A DNA stretch of 64,000 nt from Himantopus leucocephalus. Lineage: Eukaryota; Chordata; Aves; Charadriiformes; Recurvirostridae. The notes beneath the pieces are model-generated. The model worked only from the letters and a program-made list of their open reading frames with translations, made no database searches and was not told the DNA's origin. Position 1 is the stretch's first letter, and every line of letters begins with the position of its first letter. This document shows positions 41,001-51,900 of this stretch, piece after piece. The position numbers were made by a program, and so were the translations under genes. The stretch spans positions 7,677,522 through 7,741,521 of the forward strand of contig RSEF01000020.1 of the NCBI GenBank assembly GCA_003993805.1, written 5' to 3'.

Positions 41001-41815
41001 GATTACCGCAGCATGCCCAAGACCTTTTCAGTTCTTTCTGAGCTTATTACATGCATTTCGCTCCTTTAGTTACATCAGCACTCATCTCCCCTCCTGCCTT
41101 GAATTAGGCCCAAACATATACACCATTTAAAAAAAAAACCCACCACATATTGAACAATGGGTTTGATTTTTGGCTGCATTTTACCATGACTTGGCTCCCT
41201 CTTCTGGAAACAGGCACAGTAGCAGAGTGAATAAAAATACTTTCTTTATAGTTTCCAGTTTCCCATCCAAATAAAGGGAGGAAAGCCTACAGCTGGATGC
41301 AGGCTAAGCCTGTGGTTGCTGCGCATGGTTCCCCGCAGTTTCCAGTTGTACCGAAGCTGCTCGTATTTGTTTTCTGCGTTGGTAGCAGATCTACGCGACT
41401 GTGTGTGACTGTGCCACACGCCTTTGGGGGGAGATCTCTTTCCTCCAAGGAAGAAATGCTGAAGCAAAGGAGAATGTATGATTTTATGATTATTTTTTTT
41501 AACTTTTGTCAGCCCTGGTGACCTCCTTCTTCTGGAGTTGTCTCTATAGTGCGTGAGGAACCTTTTTGCTTCTTCGCTCTCTAAGGTTTAGCTCAACAAG
41601 CCCCTCTTGATTTCAGTAGCTAACTGCTCTGCAGGACCTGCAAAGTATTCATGGTCAGAGAAGAATGGGAGAGTTAGCTAAACATTGGTCTGCTAAAGGC
41701 TTAATTTTAATAAGCAGTTACATGCTGCTGGCTGCAGGAGTAGCAGAGGGGAGATGCCTGTCCTGCGCCTGCGCCCTGGACGGCCCCGCAGCTCCTTTCC
41801 CAAGGGCTGGGTACG
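38086..41815. other. Intergenic region between GID8 and SLC17A9
   Basis: No gene recognised; may include further GID8 3' UTR at its left end. Becomes more GC-rich to the right. Open frames present do not resemble known proteins. Confidence 0.55.
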
Positions 41816-41969
41816 ACCTCGGCCAGGCTGCGCTGGAGCTCCTCCATCCTTCGCTGACCTGATGGTGTGACCTTGGCCAGGCTGCGTGAGAGCTCCATCC
41901 TTCGCTGACCTGATGGTGCGACCTTGGCCAGGCTGTGCCGGAGCTCCTCCATCCTACGCTGACCTGAAG
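41816..41969. repeat. Three-unit minisatellite, 51-54 bp period
   Basis: Units begin acctcggccaggctg / accttggccaggctg / accttggccaggctg at 41816, 41870 and 41921 and end near gctgacctgatggtg. Because unit lengths are multiples of three, the minus strand stays open with a repeated peptide (SGQRRMEE), which I read as a by-product. Confidence 0.85.
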
Positions 41970-42403
41970 TTTTGCCCTCCCTGCGTCCAAGCTGCTATCG
42001 GCCTCTGAACAATATCTTCACAAAGCTCCTCCGCCTGCTCATTCAGATTCCTGAAGTGAGTCACGAGTCCTCGTTTTGGTCTGAGATAACCATCATTTTA
42101 ATTATCTATTTCCATAAAGGAGTCTGATTATCTCTCTCAGATCTTACAGCAAGGCAACACTTCTATCTGAGTTAAATCAAGCTGTAACAATACTCATTCT
42201 TGTTTATTTTTTCATTAAATTCTTCAGATGAGGATATCATATTGGGTTCTAATCTTTAAAAAGCAGAGACAGGGCCGTTTCTGCCGGCGGAGCAGGGGCT
42301 GTATCACCCACAGCGCACGTAACGTTGCGCTTTCCGGGTGTCAGCGGGAGAGGAGAGACCCTCTTTAGTCCCATCTGTGCCCCCGCTCGGACGGGGGTGT
42401 AAA

Positions 42404-42605
42404 TATTTACCGGAGGAAGAGAAAAAATAGAAAAAGAGGGAAAAAAAACCCCAAAACCCCTACATGTTTGTGGGTGATGGATGGAGAAAGCGCCCCCCCC
42501 CCCCCGCCNTATTTACCGGAGGAAGAGAAAAAATAGAAAAAGAGGCAAAAAAAAAACCCAAACCCCTACATGTTTGTGGGCGATGGATGGAGAAAGCGGC
42601 CCCCC
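42404..42605 (+). repeat. Near-identical direct duplication around a single N
   Basis: About 100 bases starting tatttaccggaggaagag at 42404 recur after the N at 42509, with small homopolymer differences. The flanking poly-C suggests a sequencing break; a contig-end duplication is likely. Confidence 0.85.
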
Positions 42606-42849
42606 CCCGCACCCACGCCCCCGGGCCGGGCGCCCCTCGGGGCCGCGGGTTCGAGGCTGCCCCGGGGCCGGTGGTGGTGGCGGCGGCGGGAGCCCGCCCG
42701 CCCCCGGCCGCTCTGCGGGCGGCGGGACTTCCCGGAACGGGGCGGCGGGAGGCGGCGGCGGCGGCGGCGGGAGGCGCTGACACGTGGCCGCGGCCCGGCG
42801 GGGGTGGGGGGGAGGGAGGGAGAGAGGGAGGGAGCCGGCGGCCGCCGCG

Positions 42850-42855
42850 ATGTGA
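42850..42855 (+). other. Start-stop upstream ORF (ATGTGA)
   Basis: ATG directly followed by TGA, 28 bases before the SLC17A9 start at 42884. If transcription starts upstream of it, this minimal upstream frame could reduce translation of the main frame. Confidence 0.5.
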
Positions 42856-42883
42856 GCCGGCGGAGGCGGAAGGCGCTGCCCGC

Positions 42884-42999
42884 ATGGCCGCGGGTGGCGG
42901 CGGCAGGAATGTCCCGCTGTGCAGCGCCGAGCGCGGCCCGCGGGCCGCCCAGCACGACGGCATGAGGAGGGATGGCGGCGGGGACCCGTACTGGTCCAG
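42884..42999 (+). CDS. SLC17A9: SLC17A9 exon 1
   Basis: ATG at 42884 (cgcATGG) encodes MAAGGGGRNVPLCSAERG through DPYWSR, ending TCCAG|GTAAGG at 42999. Gly-rich and poorly conserved at first, then matching the human exon 1 end. An internal in-frame ATG at 42962 lies closer to the human start. Confidence 0.8.
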
Positions 43000-45900
43000 G
43001 TAAGGCTGGACCCGCTGCTGGCAAAGCCGCTTGCAGCGCTTTCCCGGGGACCCCCGCCCCGCAGCCCCGGGACCCCCCGCAGCCTCGGGCGAGGCACCGC
43101 AGCGTGTCCCCCCCCCCGCCATCCCCCGGCTCCTGATGCGGCTCCTGGGAAGGATGCAGCGTGGGGGTGGAGGGGGTCGGGCACCCTGAGCCCATCCCCG
43201 CGGGGGCGGCGTCGGTGCTCCGCGGGTGAGCGGCCGGGATGCCGCCGGTGCCGGACCCCCCCTCTCCCCGGCCCCGGCGCTGCCCTCGGGGGGGGCGGGG
43301 GGGCGGTACCGGGGGGGGGACGGGGTCCCACCGCGCTGGGAGACCCCCCCCGCTGTCACACTCCGCCGGGCTCCGCCGGGGACGGCAGGGAAAGGGGGGA
43401 GATACGGAGTTACTGTGAAACACCGGGGGGAAAACCAGACTATTGAGCTTATTTCTGGCCTGTAGTCAGTTATTTAAACGTGCGGTTGGAACCACTGTGA
43501 GGTTGTTATCGAAGTGTTCCAGCAGGGATGTTTGTACTGGTGATAGTAATTAATTAAGATAAAGTCTGGAATAGTCGCTGGGCAGCAGCTAGACGGCACC
43601 AGCACGAACCGTTCTTCAGGTTAAGTAATTAAGATAGTTAAAAACTCTATTAAGCCCAAGCTGTCCGCTTTCAGCAGTAGGGGCGTACGCAAGCACGGGG
43701 TGGTCCCGTGTTGGGAGCAGAGGCTACCAGCCAGGGGGCCAGCAGGGCCACCTGGGCCACCGCTGCCCCTCTCTGCCGCCCTGGGACCGTTGTCCAGCAC
43801 CTCGACCTCTCAACGTGCCCCTTCTCCCGCCCAAGGCAGGGTGAGATGGTGATTCACAAGTGCCGTGTGGCAGCTGGAAGTGATGGTCGGAGGCTTTTCC
43901 AAACCGGGAGCCCCCGCACTCCCCCGTGTTGCCCCATGTTTTTGAAATTTGGTTGGGTTTAACGCTGCCACAAAGAGGAACGAAGACCCGGCTGCTGCGG
44001 CGGTGGCCTGTCCTGCCGGCTCCCGGCTCCCCTTCGGGGCCGGTGGCACCCCGTGGCGAGCTCGCCCTGGCAGGAGAGTGGAGGGGCAGCCACGGGGACG
44101 GGTGACATCAGTGCCAATGCGCAGGAACACGTGGCCAAGGGGTGGAATTACCCCGTCCGGCAGCAATTAGCCGCTGGATAAGTTGGGGTTTATCATCAGT
44201 CGCTTCCTGCAGCGGCAGCAGACCGATAGCTGACTTTAACTGCTGTCCTGAGGGAGACTTCTCCCGCAGTCAGAGACCTGGAAGTCTGGTCAGTCCCACA
44301 CTGATCTCAAGAGTAAGGGGGTAGGTCTCCAAAGCAGATCTTTGGCACTTAAGGGTTGCTTAAAATTTGAAGATTTTCTTCCCCAAAAGCAGTTGGGAGA
44401 ATTCCTTCTCCCCGTCTCCCCCTTTCTAACTTTTCCCTACGTCTTTGTGAAAATGGGAATGGTGGGAGAGGAAGAACCTCGCGCCAAATTTTCATGAAAC
44501 AAAGTTTGCGTTTAGACATTTTTCCTCCAGAAAAAATTAAATACATTTGGCCAGAATGAACCCTCCGGTTTCCCAAATCTCTCTGAAAAATGCAAACCAC
44601 CGATAACACTTTCCAAAACAAAAGAGATTATTTACTTATCGAGACAGATGCCTTTTGAAGCAATTCTGGCCGTCTTAAGTGCTGCTAGTAATTGAAAGAA
44701 TCCGGTTAATGCGAAGGAGCAGCAGGATAACCATAATTCCGACCAGATCGTTATCTATATTGCAGTAATTCCAGGAGCAGAGCTCACCTCCCTGTTGTTT
44801 GGCGTAGACGCACACGCGTGGTCGCAGCCCTTGTTTGGGGAGGCTTTATGGAGGGTTTATGGTCTAAAGTAAACAGGGTGGCGGAGGGTGGGAAGGGGAA
44901 GGGGGGGGGCAGAAAGGGGGAGCGATCCGTCAGCTCACGCGAGCAGGTCGGTCGAGTTGTATAAAATACCTCATTGGATGGTTTCAAATCAATTTGGTGG
45001 ACAGTTTTCGAACCGCATACGCAAATAAATAGCTCTCACCATTTCCAAGGAATGAGTTATTGCCATGGAGGCAAGGTTTTATCAAGTGGGGGACGTGGCA
45101 TGGGTTCTCCTTTCACGCTCCGACAAAAAGACATGCCAGGCAGCCTTCCAAGATCTGTCTGCACCGTCAACGCAAGGAAAGATAAACAGTTATCTCGGCA
45201 GGTTTATTTTTCCATCTTTGTTCATGCTGCTTCTTCTTTTGTCCTCCCTTTTTTCAGCTGGCTTTTCCTTCCTCTCCCACTGTTCTCTCCCTGTGATTTA
45301 TCCTGCCTCTCCGGCTGCCTTTCCCAAACTTTTCTGCAGGTTTCCAGTGGCTCCGTTATCACACATCTGCTCTTGCTCTTCCAAGAACAGCACTCGGGGA
45401 TTTCTGTCTGGGGCTTGAAAAAGCGCTCGTGTTTATGTAGCGCATCTGGACATTTAGGTAGCACGTTTTTATGGAGATCCTAACGTGCCAAAGCAGCATC
45501 CCTCGGGCAGTAGATGTGTGTTAGCACCTCTGGTTTAACTGGGGGAAGATCGAAGCGCTGAGAAGAGAAATGTGTTGCTAAAGGTTGCGCACAAAGCCAC
45601 GGGCAGGTCCAGCAGTAGACACGGGGGTCACATTTTGGATGGTGCCTCCAGGAGAGAAATACAATGTGGAAAAGTCAGTGTGTCCCGGGAAGCGAATGGC
45701 CCCTGAAACCGCTCTGCATCTCCCAGCCGCTGGCTGCGCCTGAAGACGAGGCATTATTGCAGCAGTTTCTTTAAGCTCTGGAGAGAAAAGAAGTTGTACC
45801 GCCGGCCGCACGCTGGTCTCCAGTCGCCTGACCGCACGCTTTGCCCGGAGCCAACGGTCACGTTGTTTTTCTGAGCTCTGTGCCCTCATCTTTTGTCAAC

Positions 45901-48900
45901 ATAACGTCGCAGCTTGAGTTGCATTTTTTTTTTTTTCCAGTGGTTGGGGTTTTTTTATTGTACAAGTTCCCCACCCTGGTTTTAATCATGACCTCGCTGA
46001 GAACTTTTTCCACGTGGAAAATGTAAGCAAGACATGCGTTTCGTTCCTGGCTGATCCACGTATGCCTTAGATCAGCGTGCAAAGCACGCGTGCGCTTTAT
46101 TATTATGTTTTCCCACCGCCTCCACCTGGACTAAAAAACTATTTCCAGCTCATATGAGCTGCCGAAATCTAATTTCATCTTTGCTTTTGCCGAAAGCAAG
46201 AAACGAAGAGAGGGAATAGACCCGGAGCGGCGCGTGCTGAACACCGCTTTGTTGCCATCTGCGGCTCTGCGGAAGGAGTTTGCGCTCGGGAGGCTGACAG
46301 GAAACCAGCAGCTTTCCCAGGAAAAAAAGCCCTGTGTCCTCTGTGCTGCTCTCGTCGGCTGTTAGCTGGTGGACTGGAAAAAAAAAACCCCACAAACCTC
46401 CTCTAAACCCCAAAGCTACTTTTGACAGCGACAAATCATTATCTTGGAGCCAGTCTGCAGCAGGATGAAATCGGCTCGAGGAGGGGGGGAAAACCCCCCA
46501 AACCTCTCTCTTGACAAGCGTGTTAGATTTTCAAGGGAAGGAGAAATTGTTGTTGAGAAAAACAAAGAGAGAGAAGCGAGAGGACTGTCAAAGCGGGTTT
46601 AAAAATGACTACCTGGGTACTGTCTCCTCGCGCAGGAGTGTCTGCGGGACCGCTGCGTTTGCGCCACGCCGGTCAGGCCGTGGCTGTGTTGGAGATGGCT
46701 GTAAATTAAAGCCATAGACAGGTAAGCTGGAAAAGAGGTTTTTGAGAGGGGGATGCTGCCATGGGGCTGGGAACGGGTCCCGGGCAGGAGAAGGTCCCCA
46801 GGCTGCGGTGCGGCAGGCGCGGGGGGGGCACCGCGGGCACCGGCTGCCCACGCTAGGGACGTTCCCTTGGGAGGTGGCCCTGTGCTTGGGCTGCTGGGTG
46901 CCCTTGGTTTGGAGCTGGTGGCCCTCCAGCGTGGCTGGGAGCTCGGTGCCACCCCAGGACCTTGCTCATCCCGGGGTTCTTGCAGGGACGGGTGAGTGTC
47001 CGCTGCTGGCGGCTGGGGCGAGCGAGCGGGCTGGGGGCACTGGAGGTGGCTCCAGCCAATGTACCCTCCGTGCATCTCCCACGGAGCTGATTTTTAGTCT
47101 CTTCTTAGAGAGGGGAGCTGAGGTAGAGCGGCCCTGGGGTGGGCGGTATGCCCCGCCGATGCTACCTGCCCCCGCCTTGGCCATGGCGCAGCTCCGATGC
47201 AGAGTGGGAGCTGCAGCTCCCGGTTCCTCTCCCACTTCCAATTCCAGTTATGGAAAACACCCACAAACCTCGGAGACGGCTTCTGGCCAAGAGCTGTTGC
47301 TGGGACAGGCTGTTCGTCGTCTTGCTGTCTAACACAGCTCTCTTACCACCTGAAAATACCTGAGGGTCCAGACTCCTGCCCTGGAGGGGCTGCTAAACTG
47401 TGATCTAATTGATAGCCCGAACTCCAGCACGTCCATTTTAACAGTGACCTGCAGTGTCTGCGCACAGACAGACCTGCAGACGGGGGGAAAGGAGGGAGGC
47501 AAGTCAAGAGAAATGAAATTGAATAAATATTTGCTCTGTGGCATCTACGGGAGACATTCCTCCAGCGGGAAAACGCACTGCAAATAAAGATACCCTGTGC
47601 TGCTGGCTCTGCTCCCGCCGCGGGACGGCTCAGCGTGGGTTTGTCCCTTTGGGGCTCCTTAAAAATCACTCTTCATCACAGTGCCCCAAGCAGGGGACCC
47701 GTTTGGTCGGTGGGAGCTGAGTCCCAGGGGGTTCACTCGATGCTTCGAAGCAAAGCTGTGCCCACCCAGCGCCCGGGGCTGTGTTTGGAGGAGGAGAACG
47801 GAGGGACGTCAGGCGTAGGGCTGGTGCCGTACCGAAAACCACCCAAGGAAGAGTCATTAGGGTTCGAGCTAATTATAGTCTGTCTGGGTGGTGGTTGGAG
47901 GTTTATGAAATAGGAAGTGTTTTGTAGCTGCCCGGCTGCTTCGCTCGGTGAAGAGGGTCTCGGCGACATGCAGAAGGGGATGCACCTGCAGCGCCCGTTT
48001 CTTGTAAGCAGAAAGGCGTGACAGGTCAGGAGAGCACAGGCTGGGCAGCGAGGAGCCGCCGCCGTCACGCCGCACCCAATTAAGTCAATTAGGTGGCTCC
48101 AGACAAGCTCCGGTGATTCACCGGAGGTGGTTCGGAGGTGGCTGCCCCCTCTCGCGCAGGTTTCTGCCCCGTGTAGCCGGGGCTCGGCCAGGACGCGCAC
48201 AGGGTGGTGGGGAGATGCTCGGTCTGCCCACGCGGCCGCGAGGTGGGCACGGTGACACCGATGACACCGACTTCCTTAGGTTTAGATGCGCTTTACTCTG
48301 ACTCAGTTTGGTTATCTCCAGCCCAGATTATCTCCACCTCCCTCGACAGCGACGCCATTAGNAGCCCAGATTATCTCCACCTCCCTCGACAGCGACGCCA
48401 TTAGATTTAATTTGTCAACACTGGTAAAACTCCGCTTTTTGGGTGGCTGTTGTTACCTACAAGAACTATTTGATTTATCGTTACTCCTTAGCTCTTGAAG
48501 GAGAGTTTTAATTTTTCCCCTTTGTGCTAGTCAAGGTTTCTCCCGTAACCTTTGCTGTTGTTGTTTTGCACCGAGCAGAACGTTGACTCATCGGCAGCCT
48601 CTGTGATAACTATAATTAGGAGTAAATGCATTTACAAAGCTCTTTCCTCTGATGCAAGCACATCATTGTCCTTGCAGAGAAATAATTCTTGCCGTGCTTC
48701 CAGGTGGGTGTGGGCAGCCAGTGATTACACTGAACACTCATATTTGAGTGGATTTTCCTGGCTGGATACNNNNNNNNNNNNNNNNNNNNNNNNNNNNNNN
48801 NNNNNNNNNNNNNNNNNNNNNNNNNNNNNNNNNNNNNNNNNNNNNNNNNNNNNNNNNNNNNNNNNNNNNGAGCTCCAGAGGGCCCTTCCAACCCTCACCC

Positions 48901-51900
48901 TTCTGGGACTCTGTGATTCTGATTCTGAGGCTGCGGGACCTGAGTGGGACCTCCCGGTTATTTTCTGTGAGTGCCCCATGTTTCCAAGACCGTGCCTGGG
49001 TTTACACAGAGACCTTTTGTTCAGATGTCTTCTGTCATACACACGGTGTCTCACCCAAGGGGCTAAACCCAGAAACAAGGTTTTGAGCTCCTGCATTGCT
49101 GATTTCGAGTCCCACGCTGGATTATATTCCTGTCAAGAGCCTGATCTGACTCCTCAGTACTCTTAAGCACCAGTGAAAACACCAAACAGAGCATGATCTT
49201 CAAAGTGGATTAAGCTAAAGCAGGGCAAGATACTTATTCCAAACTAAGAGCATCTACACATAGAGCTTTTAAAAAGCAGTTAATCCGGAATATCTCTTCC
49301 CAAATAACTGTCTGGGAGTAATTCCGCACACGTGCAAGCCATTACACCTGGCTACAGCATTATTAGAGTGCGTGTGGTACGTGGGAGCCCAGCTCATCGG
49401 GAGCCTGGTCTGTGCCTGGTGCTGCACAAAATCCAAACCTGGTCCGTGCCCAAAGAGATTTCTGTTTAATTACAACAAGAGGTATAACAAATGGGTGAAC
49501 GTGGCTGGATGGGGAAGTGCGTGGATGCAGTGGAAAAATTTTGGTCAAGATAAGGAGGTGTTTTCACGAGCATCGAACACTGGTGTTGCCAAAAAGAGTC
49601 AGAAAGAGATTAAAGGTAGTTGTACAGCAGTGTCCCAGAGCTCCCTCCAGCTGCACAGAAAATTACTGATCAGAGCTTTCCTTTGTATGTTTTCTTCCCT
49701 GCAGAACTCATCATCCCCGTAGATTATTTAATGAGAGGCCTCTCGATATCCAAGCAGACCAAAGTTCCCTGGAAGCAGCTGTTTAAGAAGGCGCCGATAT
49801 GGTAGGCAGCTGCGGTGGCCTCGAGTGCCAGCGGGGCTGGGGACCCCCCTCCTCCCAAGGGCTTCTTCTCCTCTCTGTGCTTATTTCTTCTGCCTATGCG
49901 TATTTTGGCCGGTTATTTATATATTTGGGAAATACGACCAGGTTTTCTAATCCCTTCTGTATAAATAAAGAACTAAAAAGGTAAGCTTGACAGAAGGCGG
50001 GTTATGTTCTGTCCAGAGGAATGTCAGGCTTGAGTGTTACTGGAAAACCTTCCTCCTTCACAGGCTGTGCCCTCTGTGGGTTGGGTGCTTCTCCAGAGAG
50101 ATATTCTCTACTGGTCTTGTTAGAAATGCTGCTGGTAATGGGCTCCTAAGAAGTGCTGGGTGGCACAGGCTGTGTTCTCACTGCTGAAAAAAACATATTT
50201 TTAATAGCAGCTTTCACTTTGGGATGCTGCATTCGGTACTGAAGCTCATCCAGGTGTGTTCCCAAGTGCTGTTTAAAGACGGGGAGGAGGGCGATGGGGC
50301 TGCAGGGTGGCAAGCCCAGTCCTGCCTTGGAGCATCTGCTGATAACAAATCCCTAGAAACTCCCAAACAACAGCTCTCGGAGCAGGACAGCTCTTGCAGC
50401 GCTGGAAGGGACTGGTGGGAAATGCACAATTGCCGCTGCAGTGACCCTCGCCTGAACCCAGGGGCTGACGCCTGGGCAGCGAAGGAACGAGCGGTGCTGC
50501 GAGCGGCAAGCCAAAAGGAGTAGCTGTCTGTGAAAAAAATCTCAAGAAGCAATTGTAGCGCTGTGAGGGATTTATTTATAGACCAGGAACTGAAATATTG
50601 GGTTGCCCGAGTGCCTATTTCCCACCCAGTGCGACCCGTCGCTCCTGATTATTTCCTCCCCGCTGTGTATTTTCAGGGCTGTCATCATCGCTCAGCTTTC
50701 TACGGCCAGCACGTTTTTCACTCTCCTTTCCTGGCTGCCAACTTTCTTTAAGGAAACTTTCCCCGAGTCCAAGGTGAGTTGGCTGTGGGACACAGGCATT
50801 GCCGGTCTCCGTGCGGATGAGGTGGTGCTGGCTGAAAAGGGAGGAAGATGATGGCAGAGGGAGTTGGTGGGAGCAGGTTGGGAGGCAGGAGGGGGTCGAG
50901 GCTTTCCTGCGGGGTGAGGAGCCGTTACCCCCCTGCACATGCGTTCGGAGGTGCCGGCGAGCATCCTCCCTCCAGGTCGGCACAGGTTGGTTTCTTGTTG
51001 CTTGTTGAGGGATGCTGAAATGAGGCAGAGCTGGAGCACCTTCCAGGCAGGGAAGAGAGGGTTATATTTGGGTTTTCTTCTCTTATTCTGCTTTTCTTCT
51101 CCGGCAAGGATGGTTTTCAAATGGCACAGAGCTCACAACATTATGTTGTTGCAAATGACCACCAGCCCAGTCACGGGGCTTTTCACGGGGTTTTTAACTG
51201 TGCCGACATTGTATAGCTTAGACCTGCCTGCAAAAATGATAATTACCGTTAATAATGTGCACTTCAAAAATACTATAAAAGCTTCCCTCTCCTCAGCACA
51301 AATGTTGTTCCCATTTTTCAGAAACCTGGGCAATACTCATCTGGGCGGAGAGCTGGTATTTTGATCTTGTTCTCAGAAACACAGACGATATTTTCCACAA
51401 TGGCTGTGTTAGGTTTTTATCATTTCCAGAGCCGCTTACAAATGCCTTTTCATATTACATGTGTAAGGCGCTTTATGGCATACTTGATATTTATATTAAA
51501 ATCATGTATTAAACCAGCAAACATATTGTTGTGACAAGATCTGTGCACCTCGAGTAATGTGCTTGTGCAGCAGTAATTTACCATCTGGTAAGCATTATAT
51601 GACGGTGCCCTTATGTAAGATGCTCTATATAGCGTTCTGCATCTCGTAATCGCTTCAGACATTTTGATAAAACGGGGCTTGGGGATGCTTGACTTTGAAG
51701 GATGGACGATAATCCTTAATGTGGGAAACCTGTGTCACCTACTGGTCAAAGTCCCTTTCTGCAGGTGAGCGGCCATCCAGCCCACCTGGGTGGAGGTGAT
51801 GGAGGGGTTTGGCTCCTGCTGCTCGGGGCGATGGGCTGGAGGGATGACACAAGGGCGGCTTTGGTGTGTTGGGATTGACTTGCCGAGCAACCCCGGCTGG

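Larger units (their letters stand above)
42600..43450. promoter_or_regulatory. SLC17A9: CpG island over SLC17A9 exon 1
   Basis: Very GC- and CpG-rich block spanning the first coding exon, with a CACGTG E-box at 42781-42786 and a G-rich run at about 42799-42836 that could bind SP/KLF factors or form a G-quadruplex. The TATA-less character fits a CpG promoter. Confidence 0.75.
43000..49704 (+). other. SLC17A9: SLC17A9 intronic interval with missing exons 2-5
   Basis: I found no sequence encoding the first transmembrane half (in human, the blocks around LLLGTCLLYCARSS and VYFPALTSLLSQ). The interval holds the 48320-48404 duplication, a 100-N gap and a CR1 end. Other open frames are GC-driven and have no recognisable match. 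Confidence 0.7.

Noticed and set aside
42460..43446. Frames of 170-300 codons on both strands over the SLC17A9 CpG island
   Set aside because: Same compositional artefact; only the 42884-42999 segment matches a known protein end and splices correctly.
46599..47332. Overlapping frames of 150-200 codons in SLC17A9 intronic sequence
   Set aside because: No match to SLC17A9 helices or any protein I recognise; GC-driven.
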